Below are positions 21,821-33,441 of a stretch of DNA of 64,000 nt, piece after piece. Source of the stretch: Dichetophora obliterata (Eukaryota; Arthropoda; Insecta; Diptera; Sciomyzidae); contig OY986437.1 of the NCBI GenBank assembly GCA_963920525.1, forward strand, positions 198,247,511 through 198,311,510. Direction: 5' to 3'. Below the pieces are notes generated by a model, which had not been told where the DNA came from, did no database searches, and was given only the letters and a program-made list of their open reading frames with translations. Within the stretch, counting starts at the first letter, position 1. Every line of letters starts with the position of its first letter. The position numbers and the translations under genes were made by a program.

Positions 21821-24800
21821 TCATTCAATAAGGATCAAGCAGCGGACTTTTGGAAGTATTCTTGTCGAAACAAGCGGACACTTTGAAGCAACTTCTATCA
21901 AACAAAGGTCGAACGACGGCTTTACAACGTACAACTACGGAATCAAGTATCGCCTGTGGTCAAAATTTGAAAAATTGTCGGTAAGGCAGTGAACAAATAT
22001 TAACAATTACGTAGCGTAGGTTAAGACACTGTAGCGTAGATTTGAAAAAAAAAACATCATTAAAGATGCATAGCATAGATAACAGTATTCGTTTGCTATT
22101 TTTTAGCGTGTTTACTTGTTCTAGTTCTTTTATTATCCAAACCAACATTTCTTTCAAACATATCCATCCCCTTTCAGTCAGCCTTTTGGAACGCCCTTTC
22201 AAAAAACTCAATAAATGACAAAAATTGTTGTTATTACCTTTGAGGTGGTTTTTAGAGGAGTAAAATGTAAAAGATAGTGCAATTATGCTGCCATTATCAG
22301 CATTTCTTTAAAACTACCGATTGTTTCTCTCATGGTTTAGCATTTTTCAGAAAGCAAAATTAAATTTTTCTTAAACGCTTACATTTCAGATCATAAGTCA
22401 CCAGTTAAAATTTGTTTCTACTCATTTGTGTATTCCACCATAAACGACAGCTTTCGTTATTAGCGTACGTATTAGAGATGTCGTTCCCGAACCCTTTTTT
22501 AAAATCCAAGTGGCGCGCTAGTTAATATATAAAAAGATATATAGCTCAATCCACAAATACTTGCAAACACCCATTGTATTTACGTTTTACGACCTCTGCT
22601 TGAACGAGATTACATACTTCAAAGCGACAGCTAATTGCTTTTTGTTCGTACGCTGTACATCTGCTGTTTTGCCTATATTCAACCGCTGTTCGGCCTTAGT
22701 TAAAAAAATAAATTTTTACTCGGCCGATTACGAAACTTTTTTTCATTTCTTTGAGTCAAGTCTGGTTTAAAGATATTCGTCATTTTATGAAATTCTGTGA
22801 TCTTCCAAATTTTTTTTAGCGATTTCAATGGAAGTTAGCAAGCTTTTTTTAAGAAAGAAATTATTTACAGAAAATAAGTTTTACTGCGCCAGTATTTTAC
22901 TGTATTCCAACTTCTAGTATTCTTTTTCAACTTGCAATAAGTTTTTATGAAACAAAACAAATTGTGCAACATAACAGTCTAAGTCTTTTCATGACTTTGG
23001 TATATCAAAATTCATAGATGTGCCATTGAACCAGTTGAACCTTGATAAGTGTTACACTCTGTACAAAATGTATTTAGGGCTGATTCAAATTTCTAACGTG
23101 ATTTATTTAGAAACCGTAATAATTGATATACATATTGCTTAAAGCAACACTTTTGTTTTTTGTTTTGGAACTGTAAGTACACTACAAGCATATCAAACTA
23201 AATACAGTTATTTAGATTGGTTTTATAATTGATATGTATTAAGTTTTTTTGAGCAAAAAAATGAAAACATAATTTTAAGGAACAAAACAACAGATCAATT
23301 TTGATGTATTGCTTTTGGGCTCTTCATGAAATCATCATTGTTTAAACATCATATATCAAAAATGTTAACCAAAACAAATTTTAGTTTATTTTTTTTTGGT
23401 TTGAAGACATTCCACTGATCCAACCACACCCAGAACAATGTTATGGAGTTTATAAAAATGAAGCTACAAAAAAATGTTTTTTTCTTTAAAATGGCGAACG
23501 AAAACTAGTCTACTCATTTTCATAGCAATTAAAGAAAAAAAAAATACTTCTAAATTATTCGATTTTATAGACTGCCAAATATCTCAGAAATCTGACCTGA
23601 CCCAAAGAAACTGAAACCAGATTCATGATAAGCAGGCTAAAATTCTTCAGTGAAACTATAAAAGAACCGTGTTATTTTTAAAATACCATTTTTAAAATTA
23701 TTTAATTTTATGTTTAATTTTAAGGTTTTTTTGCGCATTTTTAATTAAAATTGAAATCTGTTTTAATAATTGCATCATACGAAAGGTATATAAAAGCGTT
23801 AAATGATATTTACGGTGCTATTTTCAGCTTCAAACGAAAGACTTAAGCAACGAACTTGATTTCATTCAACGGTCGAGCTGCTTTATATTAATATTAATAT
23901 AATAATTTATACAAATAATATTGACATTAACATTAACATCAAAATTACTCAAGTAAATAAATGTTTAAAATTTAATAAAATTTAAAAGAATTTCAGCTCA
24001 AAAATGTTAATGTTTTCTTATAATATTTTTTTTCTAAATAGCTTCATAAGTAATCAAAAAATGTAAAAACACTCATGCAAATTGAGCAAGAGTTAAATAC
24101 AAAGTAGTTTTATTCATTAGTTTTATAATATTTTTTTCATTACTTAATTGCCAAAAAAATTAAAAAATTACAACATTGTCGATGGGCGTGTTCTGTGTAA
24201 CTTAACTCTTTGACATCTTGATAGGTTTTATTTTCGCAACGCATCATTTAACGCATCAAGTAAGTGAGTATCTTCTGCTAATGCCGTCAGAAATGAAGGC
24301 TAGATCCGCTGTGGCAATAAAACGCAACTATCGTCTAACTATCTTACCGTCTGCTTATGGTTTCATCATCATGAGCTAAGCATTTATGAGCCATTGACAA
24401 TTGCAGCGTCTGGCTGTTTCTTCCTCTTTTGTCTAATTTTGTTTTTAAATCGGTTGCATAATATAATTGCTACTGTCAATAAACAGACAAAATTAAGTTT
24501 GCGCAATATATTCCAACTAATAAAAAATTTTTTGCAACAAAAATACTTCAAATAAATTAAAGTTTAACAAGCAATGCAATAAAGTTCTAAACAAGTTCAA
24601 AACATTAAAAACCATCAACATTTTATGTAGACAATTTTTGTTTTTAATATTTTCGGGCTTGGCTGCGAGTAGATTTTCATAGTTATAACATAAGTAAGTT
24701 TAAACAAAGGCAATGTTTATTTGTGGTGTCATTTCCTTCATTTGTACCAACTACCTATTAAAATGTCCCCAACTTCCTCAAATCACCATCATAAATCTAC

Positions 24801-25400
24801 AGTAGCCTAGTATAAAGTATTTATTTGTCTTTTAGCCAAAAAATTTAACGCTTCGCTACATGCTTAAAATTATAAGTGAATGTTGTTTGTCTGCTGTCGT
24901 CAGGGTTACCGTGTAACTTGACTGGGCTGGGTAAGAAAACCCAACGAACTATTTCAAAAGCACCTTTGCTTTTTGGCAGTTTTTGAACTCATTGCATTGT
25001 TTAACATGCGAAATGAACTAACTTCGCAGGTATGCCGGAAAATAGCAACAAAAATAGCAACTCGAAACAAAACAACAACAACAAAAAAAACCACAAAAAA
25101 TTGCTCTGTTTAAAGTGAAGGTTTTGGTTTGAGGTGGCTGGCTTTGTGGTAGATTTTATAATTTTCATTACATTGTGTGTTAATTTGAGTTTTTGTTTGT
25201 ACACAATAGCAGGGAATTTTTACCTTGAAGATTGTGCCGCAATTTTTTTTCATTTTGTTGCATTGCCAAAAGACATATACAATACACATGGCACAAAATT
25301 GGATTTATGGATAGGAAGCTAACCATTAAATGAAAAGTGGTACTTTAAGAGAATTGGTGCAATTTTGTTTTTCTTTTCATAGGAATTTTTGGGTGGAATT
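21821..25400. other. non-coding stretch with one coding-like patch
   Basis: No gene is recognisable. The patch 21828-21975 is less AT-rich than its surroundings, is open in two plus-strand frames and ends at a donor-like TCG|GTAAGG, but no family is recognised. The segment 24180-24480 is compositionally more complex than the rest and might be conserved non-coding DNA. (CAA)n occurs at about 25070-25090. Confidence 0.4.
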
Positions 25401-26660
25401 GACGAAATAATAAAAAAAAGGAAAATTTAAAATTTTTTAAATAATTAAAAAAAAATTTCAAAATTTTCAATAAAATAAAAATAAACAAATACGCAACCAT
25501 GTAAAAAAATAACTAAAAAATTTTTTAAATTTAATAAAAATAAAAAAATTAAAAATCAAAATATATAAAAAATTATAAAAAGTAACTTACAAAATTTAAA
25601 AAAATTGTGGGATTTTTATAAAATTTTTCTAAAGTAATCTAAAAACTAAAATATATAGAAGTTTAAAGCAAATTAAAAAACAAATTAAATATATATACTA
25701 AAAAAAGTTGAATAAATAAAAAAATAATGTTTCATGATAACAAAAAAGTTAACAAAAATACAACGATATAATAAGCCTTACTTAAAAAATTTGCATATAT
25801 TATAAATATTAAAAAAATAATTAATAAATTATTTATTTGTACTAAAAATAATAAATAAATTATTTAATTAAATTTAATTAAAAATAGTATAAATATATAT
25901 AAAACATGTATTTTTAATTAAAAATAATTGAAAAATTATTTAATTAAATTTAAATAAATTAAATAGTTAAATAATTAAATTAAATAATTTATTAATTATT
26001 TTAAGAACAAACTTAACTAAAAAAATTTCAAAAATTATTAAAATTTGTTTTTTATTTTTAAAAAATGTTTTATGGTTAGTTACGATATAATAAAAAAGCT
26101 TGAAAGTTTTAAAAAATTTTAAAAATAAAAATTTTTCCCATAGATATTCAATAAAAAAATATGTAACAATATAAAAAAAAATACTTAAATAATTTTTTAG
26201 TTATATGTAATAAAACCATATACCTAATAAACAAAACCTTTATTTGCAATTAAATTCATGTAATAATTTAAATAATGGAGCACAGTTAATTAACAAAATA
26301 TTTTAAGTAAAGACTTAACTAAAAGGAATTTAAAAATTGTTAAAATTTGTTTCTTATTTTTATAAAATGTTTTAAGGTTTATTACGATATCATAAAAGAG
26401 CTTCAAAATTTGAAAATTTAAAAAAATGTAGAATGAAATAAAATAAAAAAATATGTAACAATATAATAAAATAAAAAATAATAAAATAAAATAAAATATA
26501 AAATCACAAAAATAAAATAACAATTAAATACTTTTTTAATAATATGAATAACAAAAATATAATCAATACAATGTTTAAATGTATTTAAAAAAATTTGTTC
26601 AAACAGAACTTAAAAAAATTAGGTATAAATAAAAAATACTTAACTTGGTTTAACAATAGA
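25400..26660. repeat. extremely AT-rich low-complexity block
   Basis: About 1.25 kb composed almost wholly of A and T, with runs such as AATTAAATTTAATTAAAAAT and recurring AAAATTTTTTAAA. A 100-150-bp phrase around TAAAATTTGTTTNTTATTTTTA is repeated near 26040 and 26340, followed in both by ATGTTTTA.GGTT and ACGATAT. No coding potential is seen. Confidence 0.7.
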
Positions 26661-26689
26661 CAAAATTACCTTTTGAATTGAAGTTATGG

Positions 26690-27150
26690 TATAATGGTGT
26701 GACATTATGGTATTGTATGATGGTATATTTTAATGATATGGGTTGAAATGTATATTTATCTATTTTCTACTACTATTTCTACTGCTATTTTCTGCAAATA
26801 TTGATATTAATTATTGTATTACTATTTATACCACTCATTTTGAATTCTATTTTCACTACTATTTTCTACTACGTATGGAATGATGGCGCAATATGATGCT
26901 ATGGTGGTTTGGGTTGATAGATTTTGTGTGATGGCATAGCATGATATACATATGTACTAGTTTTTTTTCCACTATGCACTTTCTGTACTACTATTTTTTC
27001 TACTCTTGTTTATACTTTTTCTGCTTATTTTTCTAATACTATTTTATGCTTTTGTTTCTACTTCTATTATTAACTTCTTTTCTACTACTATTTATACTGC
27101 AATTGTGAACTACTATATCTACTACTTTTTCTACTACCTGTGAGATCATG
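26690..27150. repeat. second copy of the ATGATATGG / TACTACTATTTTC minisatellite
   Basis: It has the same two alternating repeat types as 3787-4460: TGATGGTAT/ATGGTTTGGGTTGAT words at 26690-26745 and 26880-26950, and TTTCTACTACTATTT words at 26760-26870 and 26970-27140. It lies about 22.5 kb from the first copy. Confidence 0.7.
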
Positions 27151-27438
27151 GTAAGATTTATTCATATATAATTTTATCGAATCATTAAATGATATAGCAA
27201 TTTTTATTAATACCCTTGTAATAAGTAAATTATAAACATGAAACCAGTCATGAGAGGGATAATAAATTTAGTGAGCCAATGTTTTTTATTAAAAAACAAA
27301 CACAAAACTATCCTCATTATTGCTTTTGCTCATCGTTGCAAAAAAAAAATGTAAATGCAATAAAAAAAACAAATCATGTGTGTTTGTGTGCAACACATGT
27401 AACGGCACAAACATCTCAAGCGCAGGGCCATTGAGTAA

Positions 27439-28232
27439 GGCCGCGTTCATAGTAGACGCTTTGGCTGAAGCTGATGCATAAAGCTGCTTTGTCGAGCATT
27501 TTTTGATCATAGTGAACGCTCATTCAACGCTGTACAAAGTAGCTTATTGAGCTTATTGGCGTTCATAGTGCGCGCTTTATGCTTATGGCTGAAATGCTTT
27601 GTTTTCATTTGTCTCTTTGGAAAATAATGCCCTCAATTGCGTTTTGCAAAGAAAATTCAAGATTTTTTGCTTAATGAGTATGTAGATTCGCGATGAACAC
27701 CAACGAAAGATGAAACCAATAACAAATAAAAGATCAAAGGAACTTGAAAATACAGAGCATAACAACAGTGAAAAGTTCAGCACAAAAAGTACCCAAGAAG
27801 TACGCAAGAACAACAAAAACTATGTAAACAAATGAGATAGAATGCACAAGTGCATAAAAGTGAAAAGCAACACTAAACAAAACAGCAACGCAACATGGTT
27901 AAAACTTCAGCACAAAAAAAATCCAACAAATAAAACAAAATCAATGAAAATATTGTTAACAGGCAAAATAGATAAACAAGTGCCGAATAGCATTTTATTA
28001 ATGCTCTACAGCAAAGCATAAAAAACCAATTTCTTTTTCTGTGTGAGCAAGCGAGATGGAGATATAAGCGCTAAAAAGCTTTAAGCGCTAAAAAGCTTTT
28101 TCAAAATAAAGCTTTAAGCTAGCTTTATGTTGACACTATGAACAATTTGAGCTTTTTTCATATGATTATACACAAAGCGCTTGTCAGCTAAACCTCTCGG
28201 CTAAGCTAAAAGCGTTTACTATGAACGCGGCC
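27439..28232. mobile_element. PIF/Harbinger-like non-autonomous element
   Basis: Ends are GGCCGCGTTCATAGTAGACG and the inverse of GGCCGCGTTCATAGTAAACG, and TAA lies outside both ends (27436-27438, 28233-28235). A 3-bp TWA duplication with GGC-type ends fits PIF/Harbinger. The motif TTCATAGT(A/G)NRCGCT is repeated inside the left end (27446, 27506, 27561) and in inverse near the right end (about 28133, 28219), as expected of transposase-binding subterminal repeats. The centre is AC/AAC-rich and carries no recognisable protein. Confidence 0.7.
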
Positions 28233-28763
28233 TAAGGCTTAGTTTTTGTTTTGCATGCATTTGTTGTTGTTAGCAAGTTAGAAATTTAGTGTACGTGGGT
28301 TTTGTTGTTATTTTCTTGTACGTGTTGTTGTTTTTACAAATGTGCAAACACAAAGTTGATAAAACAAAACAAATTTGTAACTGAGCCAAGTGAGCCAATT
28401 GAGCTTCTGGAAGCTCATGTCTGCATTAAACTATTAAAAAATATTCACTTTGATTGGTAAAAGTTTCAAATCAACCTGCATGGCGGACGCTCACTTTTTT
28501 CTTTTTTTTGTTAAAACATGAATGAGTTCTGTGCTTCGACATTTACTTTAATTGGATATTTTTTTAAACTTATGGTATTTCGCGATCTTTTGTCGAATGG
28601 AGACCGGTCCTAACGTCATATCAAAATAGATGTATATCAAGAAAAAAAAAAACGGTGCCAACAAATCGGCTGTAGGGCATTGTTATTAACTTAGGAATAT
28701 TCAGGTGTACGTTTTAGCTTGGGATTTAAAGTTTTTATGGATTATGTATGTTTTAAAACACTA

Positions 28764-29129
28764 CCCAGTAGCGGATGGAATATATTCCGAATATATGAAG
28801 CATCAATTACCTTGTAATGACCACTACTTCCGACTATATTACCTTACTATGCATAAAAGGCCTTACATTTAACATTGAATGAGATAGGAGGTAAGTGATC
28901 GCCTCCCTTCAGCATTACCTAGAAGTTATGGAGTAACATACTACTTGTATTAAGTTATAAAAATCACTGCATAACTTTTCCTTGTATGATACATTACAGG
29001 TAATGAGGTATGAGTTAATTACTTCTGCTATATGCAGACGCATTACTTTTTGAAAAAAGTAATGCTTCCTTACCTGGTAATTTATTCTGTATTAGTTCTA
29101 TGGTAGCCACTGGCAAATCCGCTGCTGGG
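28764..29129. mobile_element. TA-flanked MITE (Tc1/mariner-like ends)
   Basis: The left end CCCAGTAGCGGATGG is mirrored by CAAATCCGCTGCTGGG. TA lies outside both (28762-28763, 29130-29131). The interior contains several short inverted GGTAATGAGGTA/TTACCTGGTAAT words and no coding region. Superfamily is inferred from the TA dinucleotide only. Confidence 0.55.
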
Positions 29130-31548
29130 TATTTGCTCTTTTTAAAATTTTCTCCACTAAATCAAGTGTACTTTGAATGCTAAAAGCTCTGGAAAGCTAT
29201 AATTAAACAATTTTAATTATAAAACGAAGTATGTTTAAATTTTTTTAAGTAAACAAATAGCATAACAACAAATTTTTGCTTAAATAATGCAGTCACCTTT
29301 TCGAACTTTTGCAAAATAGTAGAAAAAGCAATGCTTTGAAGCTGTGTCTACAAGCATTTCAATGTGGATGGGCTGCAGAAGCTACAGAAGACCACTGAAG
29401 AGTTGATGTAGCGATCAACAAAACAGATGTCTAGTCTACTAAGTGGTTTGTTCTGCAAATAATTTGTTGTTGTTGTAACCTGTTGCTTGCTGAATTTGTT
29501 TGGCATTTAGCTCAAAAACAATTATATTTTTTTTATTATATAGTAAAAAAGTTATTAAAATATGCCATCATTAATTCTTCGAAGTATTTTTTGTCTTCAA
29601 CAAATTGAAGCCGAAATGAAAAATTATTTTGATACTTAAAAGTTGAAAACTCAATGTTTCTTACAAAATTTCAACCTTTTTTTCTAGTTAAAACTTTTTA
29701 TCGCCCATTTACGAACAGGTGTTCATTCACGGACATATTTTTTATCACACTCAGCAAATAATTTCCACAGTCAATGTCAATAAAAACAAAAAAAAAAAAA
29801 GAACCAAGAAATTTCTTTAAATATCCACATGACACTGCATTTTGGGGCACTCTTTTACTATGTGTATTATGTAAGAAAAACCATAGCTAAGGCAATAAAA
29901 GCTTGGTTTTATGTGTTTTGTTGTGGTTAATATTATTGTATTACGATAGTGTTTGCATGGCTTGCATTTTTCACCTCTTTTTGATATTAAATTTTGAAAT
30001 ATATTTAAAACAACAACAAAAATAGTCGCGTTGAAGAGACAATGTCAGACAAAGAAGACAAAAATCAAAAAACAATAAAAATATATATGCACTATTATAT
30101 GCGGAAGTTGTTTTTATTACTACTACTCTCTTCTTTAGACTCTTTCGTATGGCGCAAAATTTTTTGAACTCTTATAATGTGAATTTTATAATATAAAATT
30201 ATTCCTGTTATTGTTTTTGCTTTTTTTTTTTTTGTTGGGTAGTTTGTTTTTGTGATCAAATATACATCTCTTATTAAAACATTTGAAGTTTCAACTCTAA
30301 CTCTTTTTGCTTCATATTAAGGTTAAAATTGTGGCTTAAATCGAAAAATGTTCAGCAATCTACATGGAATTTTAAAATTTATTGAAAAATTTTTCCCTGC
30401 AAAATCTCAAGAAACTTAGAACCTCAAGTTCAAAACATAAATATATAAAACTACACGTACCAGTTGATAAACATATTGCCTGCATTTATAATTTTGTTAT
30501 CGAAAATAACAATCAGATACTAAGAGACGATACAAAATCTTTAATTAATACAAATGTAAAAACCACCCATTAATTAAAAAAACAAACGTTTATTTTATCT
30601 GTTCAACCGTAAAACTTGTTTAAATTGAAATTTTTGGCAAATCTGTGCAAAATCTAGCTAAATCTCTTAAACAAACTTACGCAAAAAAAACTCACTAAAC
30701 GACAGTTTATGCAAGTTCACGTCAAAATCACTTTCACCAAGACGTCAAGCAGCAAAACAAAAACAAATTAAACAACAGCCACTACAAATAAAACAAAAAC
30801 AATAACAATAAAAAAACTGCAAACGCTATAACAATAATAAACAGCACTGAAGCAAAATAAAAACAATTAAACACAAAATGACAACAAAAAACAGAAATGC
30901 AAATAAATAGGAAATAAAAAAATTCAACTCAGCAGCTGCTGAAAGCAACCTGTAAAAAGAAGATGTCACAAAAGTAAAAACTAAAAACGTGCACCTAAGT
31001 TTAACCCGCAAGAAACATGTTAGTTTTTTTTGACCAACTCATGGACCGAAACATCTTACCAGTTCATGGACCGAAACTTGTTTTTCTGTCGAAATTAATC
31101 ATAACTCGTGAATTTAAGCATAATGCTTACAAAAAAAGCGCAAACAAACCTTTTAGTGTTTAACAAGCAAATGCTTAACAAGAAATCTATTATATAAAAC
31201 TTTTCTCTATTGTTTGGGCTCATTGCAAATCAAAATTTTTTATGATTTATGACGCTGTTTGTTGGCATCACGTCCACTTTCAAGACGTTTGAGCTTATTT
31301 TTCGATTAAAAACAAACACTTTAAGAACTTTTAAGATAGGAGCTAAGTGAGGGTTGTATTGTAAGTGAAATTATTTTTTTTATACAATAAAACACTTGTT
31401 GTTGCCTTCTTCAAACTTACTTGATCTTAATAGCTCACAATTAAATCATGTAAAATTTCAAAGAATAGATCACAATTAATTATCAAAACACTTTCTAGTT
31501 TTTGTTTTTATAACACTGTGACGCAATATTCAACTTTTTGACTCCAAG
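29130..31548. other. AT-rich non-coding stretch
   Basis: No gene is recognised. It includes A-rich and CAA-rich runs (30720-30950) and a short duplication at 31036-31080, where TCATGGACCGAAAC occurs twice. No ends of known elements were recognised. Confidence 0.45.
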
Positions 31549-32006
31549 CAAAAAATCACTTATCCCAGCCGAAAGTACTCGATGAGATGAGAAAAGTAAT
31601 TTCTGGATTTTGCTAGATTGATTGCCGTTTGTTTTTTATGAGCCTCTATAGTTTTTTCACCAAATTCGATTTTGAGCACTTTTTAGCAATTTTCATCTAT
31701 TTTTCGCATGGCCATAGTTCGAAAAATGCTGTGAATTTTTTTTTGCAGTCTTCAGCAAAGTTGTAGCTCTTGACTCGGCCAACAAAAATGCTGTATATAT
31801 TAAGTCGGAAAAATTTCATCTTCATGCTCAAAACCTCAAAAATGTCGAAAAAATTACCACTTTTTCACCGATTTTTTCTGTTTTTCGACTCTTTTCAGCT
31901 CTTGATTTATTGAAAATTTTACCAAACAATCAAGGGGAGAAATGTAGCCTATAAAATTATGAACAACTTTCTAGTACATACCAACTTCATATGACCACAC
32001 CTTGAC
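31549..32006 (+). repeat. left long TIR
   Basis: An inverted copy of 35667-36118 with scattered substitutions and small indels. The first 40 bases are nearly identical. Confidence 0.8.
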
Positions 32007-32131
32007 AAACATTTTTGCGCTTTTTTTTATTTTCGTTTTTTTATATACGAAACAACAAAATAAATGCGTATTTGTCAAAATCGTTGTTGTTGTTTTTTTT
32101 ATGAAAGAACAAAGTAAATTTATATAAGTTA

Positions 32132-33241
32132 CCCAAGTAACAATTTTAGCCATATATTCATTCTTGCAGAGCTTATTGTGCTATCTTATATAGCAGCAAG
32201 CTTCAACTATAGCTTTAGTCGCGCTACTAAAGCTCTTGGAGAGAATATATAAGGCTACTTTCTTGAGTTTAAAAGCACTATTTTTACTTCATATGAGGAG
32301 TAGAAGTAGCTGTAAACTTTTAAAAGAGTCCCTGTCAAACCCAAATAAAAGCACTTGCAAAGCTCTTTTTTATTATTCGTTTAAGTATGTATGTGTTAAA
32401 AATAAACTCAATAAATATATAAAATTTGACAAGTGTTTGTGATGATAAGAATGATAAATAAATTAAAGAAATAATAAAGTGATTATTATATCAGACTCAT
32501 GTTCGTGTATTCGTTATATGCTGCGAATTTCGGTGCGCTTTTGAATTTATCGGAAACGTGAATGTAGTACTTCGAAAAACTACAACGGGCTTAACAAATA
32601 ATCAAAATTAAGAAGTGTTAATTATTTAAAAATAGTTGGAAAATTTTTAACATTCTTTAAAATCAACTAAAAATGATTTAAGTACTTTATTCTTAAATAT
32701 ATGTATCATAGAAATCATCAATTTCGTTTTAAATATTATTGTAAACACTAATATTTAGCTTGCTTCAACTCCGAAGATTTTCTATTTTTTATCAGATCGC
32801 CATTTTTTTCAAAGAAGCTCTTTATCAGAGTTTTTAATCACTTGTTATTCCCAACAAATTTATTGCATTAATTTACAGTATTTTGCATCTATTCGCTTTA
32901 AAAATGCAATACAAAAATACACATTAAAGCAAATATTATACTCAATCTACGAGTTTTAAAACAGCTGTATAGTAATTTTTATTACTTTAAAAGATCCTTT
33001 ACAGAGCAAGAAGTAAATTTTAGAGTTCTGCTCTTTTGCAGATTTGATAAAATCCTTTACAGAGCTGTATAAAGTATTAAAGCTCAAAATGGTAAAAAAA
33101 TCATATTTGGAGCATTTTCTTTAAAATTAAAAGCAACTAGCAGCAAAAAAAGCTGCGGTAAAGCTTTAACCGCATATTATACACCTATAGAACACTTTTA
33201 GGACTCACTCGCACCTAGTTGCTCCAACAATGTTACTTGGG
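32132..33241. mobile_element. nested TA-flanked element in the 5' region of the long-TIR transposon
   Basis: Ends CCCAAGTAACA and the inverse TGTTACTTGGG are flanked by TA on each side (32130-32131 and 33242-33243). The inverted identity extends outward to GTTACCCAAGTAACA. The interior repeats AGAGCT/AAAGCTCT-type words and has no recognisable protein. It lies between the left TIR and the gene of the host element, so it probably inserted into that element. Confidence 0.55.
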
Positions 33242-33441
33242 TAACCCACATAACTCCATGACACGACTTGGCATCACTATTGTGTAAGATCAACCCTGGT
33301 TGACCTCATTTACAGCAGTGATGACAATCAGCTGTGACGCGCGAAGTTGGTTGTGGTTTTACACTTGAAATCAACAGATGCAATGGTAAATTTTTGTCAT
33401 TCTTCTTTTTTTATATAAGTGATTGAAGTGAGTGATTGAAA

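Noticed and set aside
21555..21992. 145-codon frame as a gene
   Set aside because: Its first half lies in dispersed family Y (same words at 59.4-59.7 kb). Only the last part is considered, as a weak coding-like patch.
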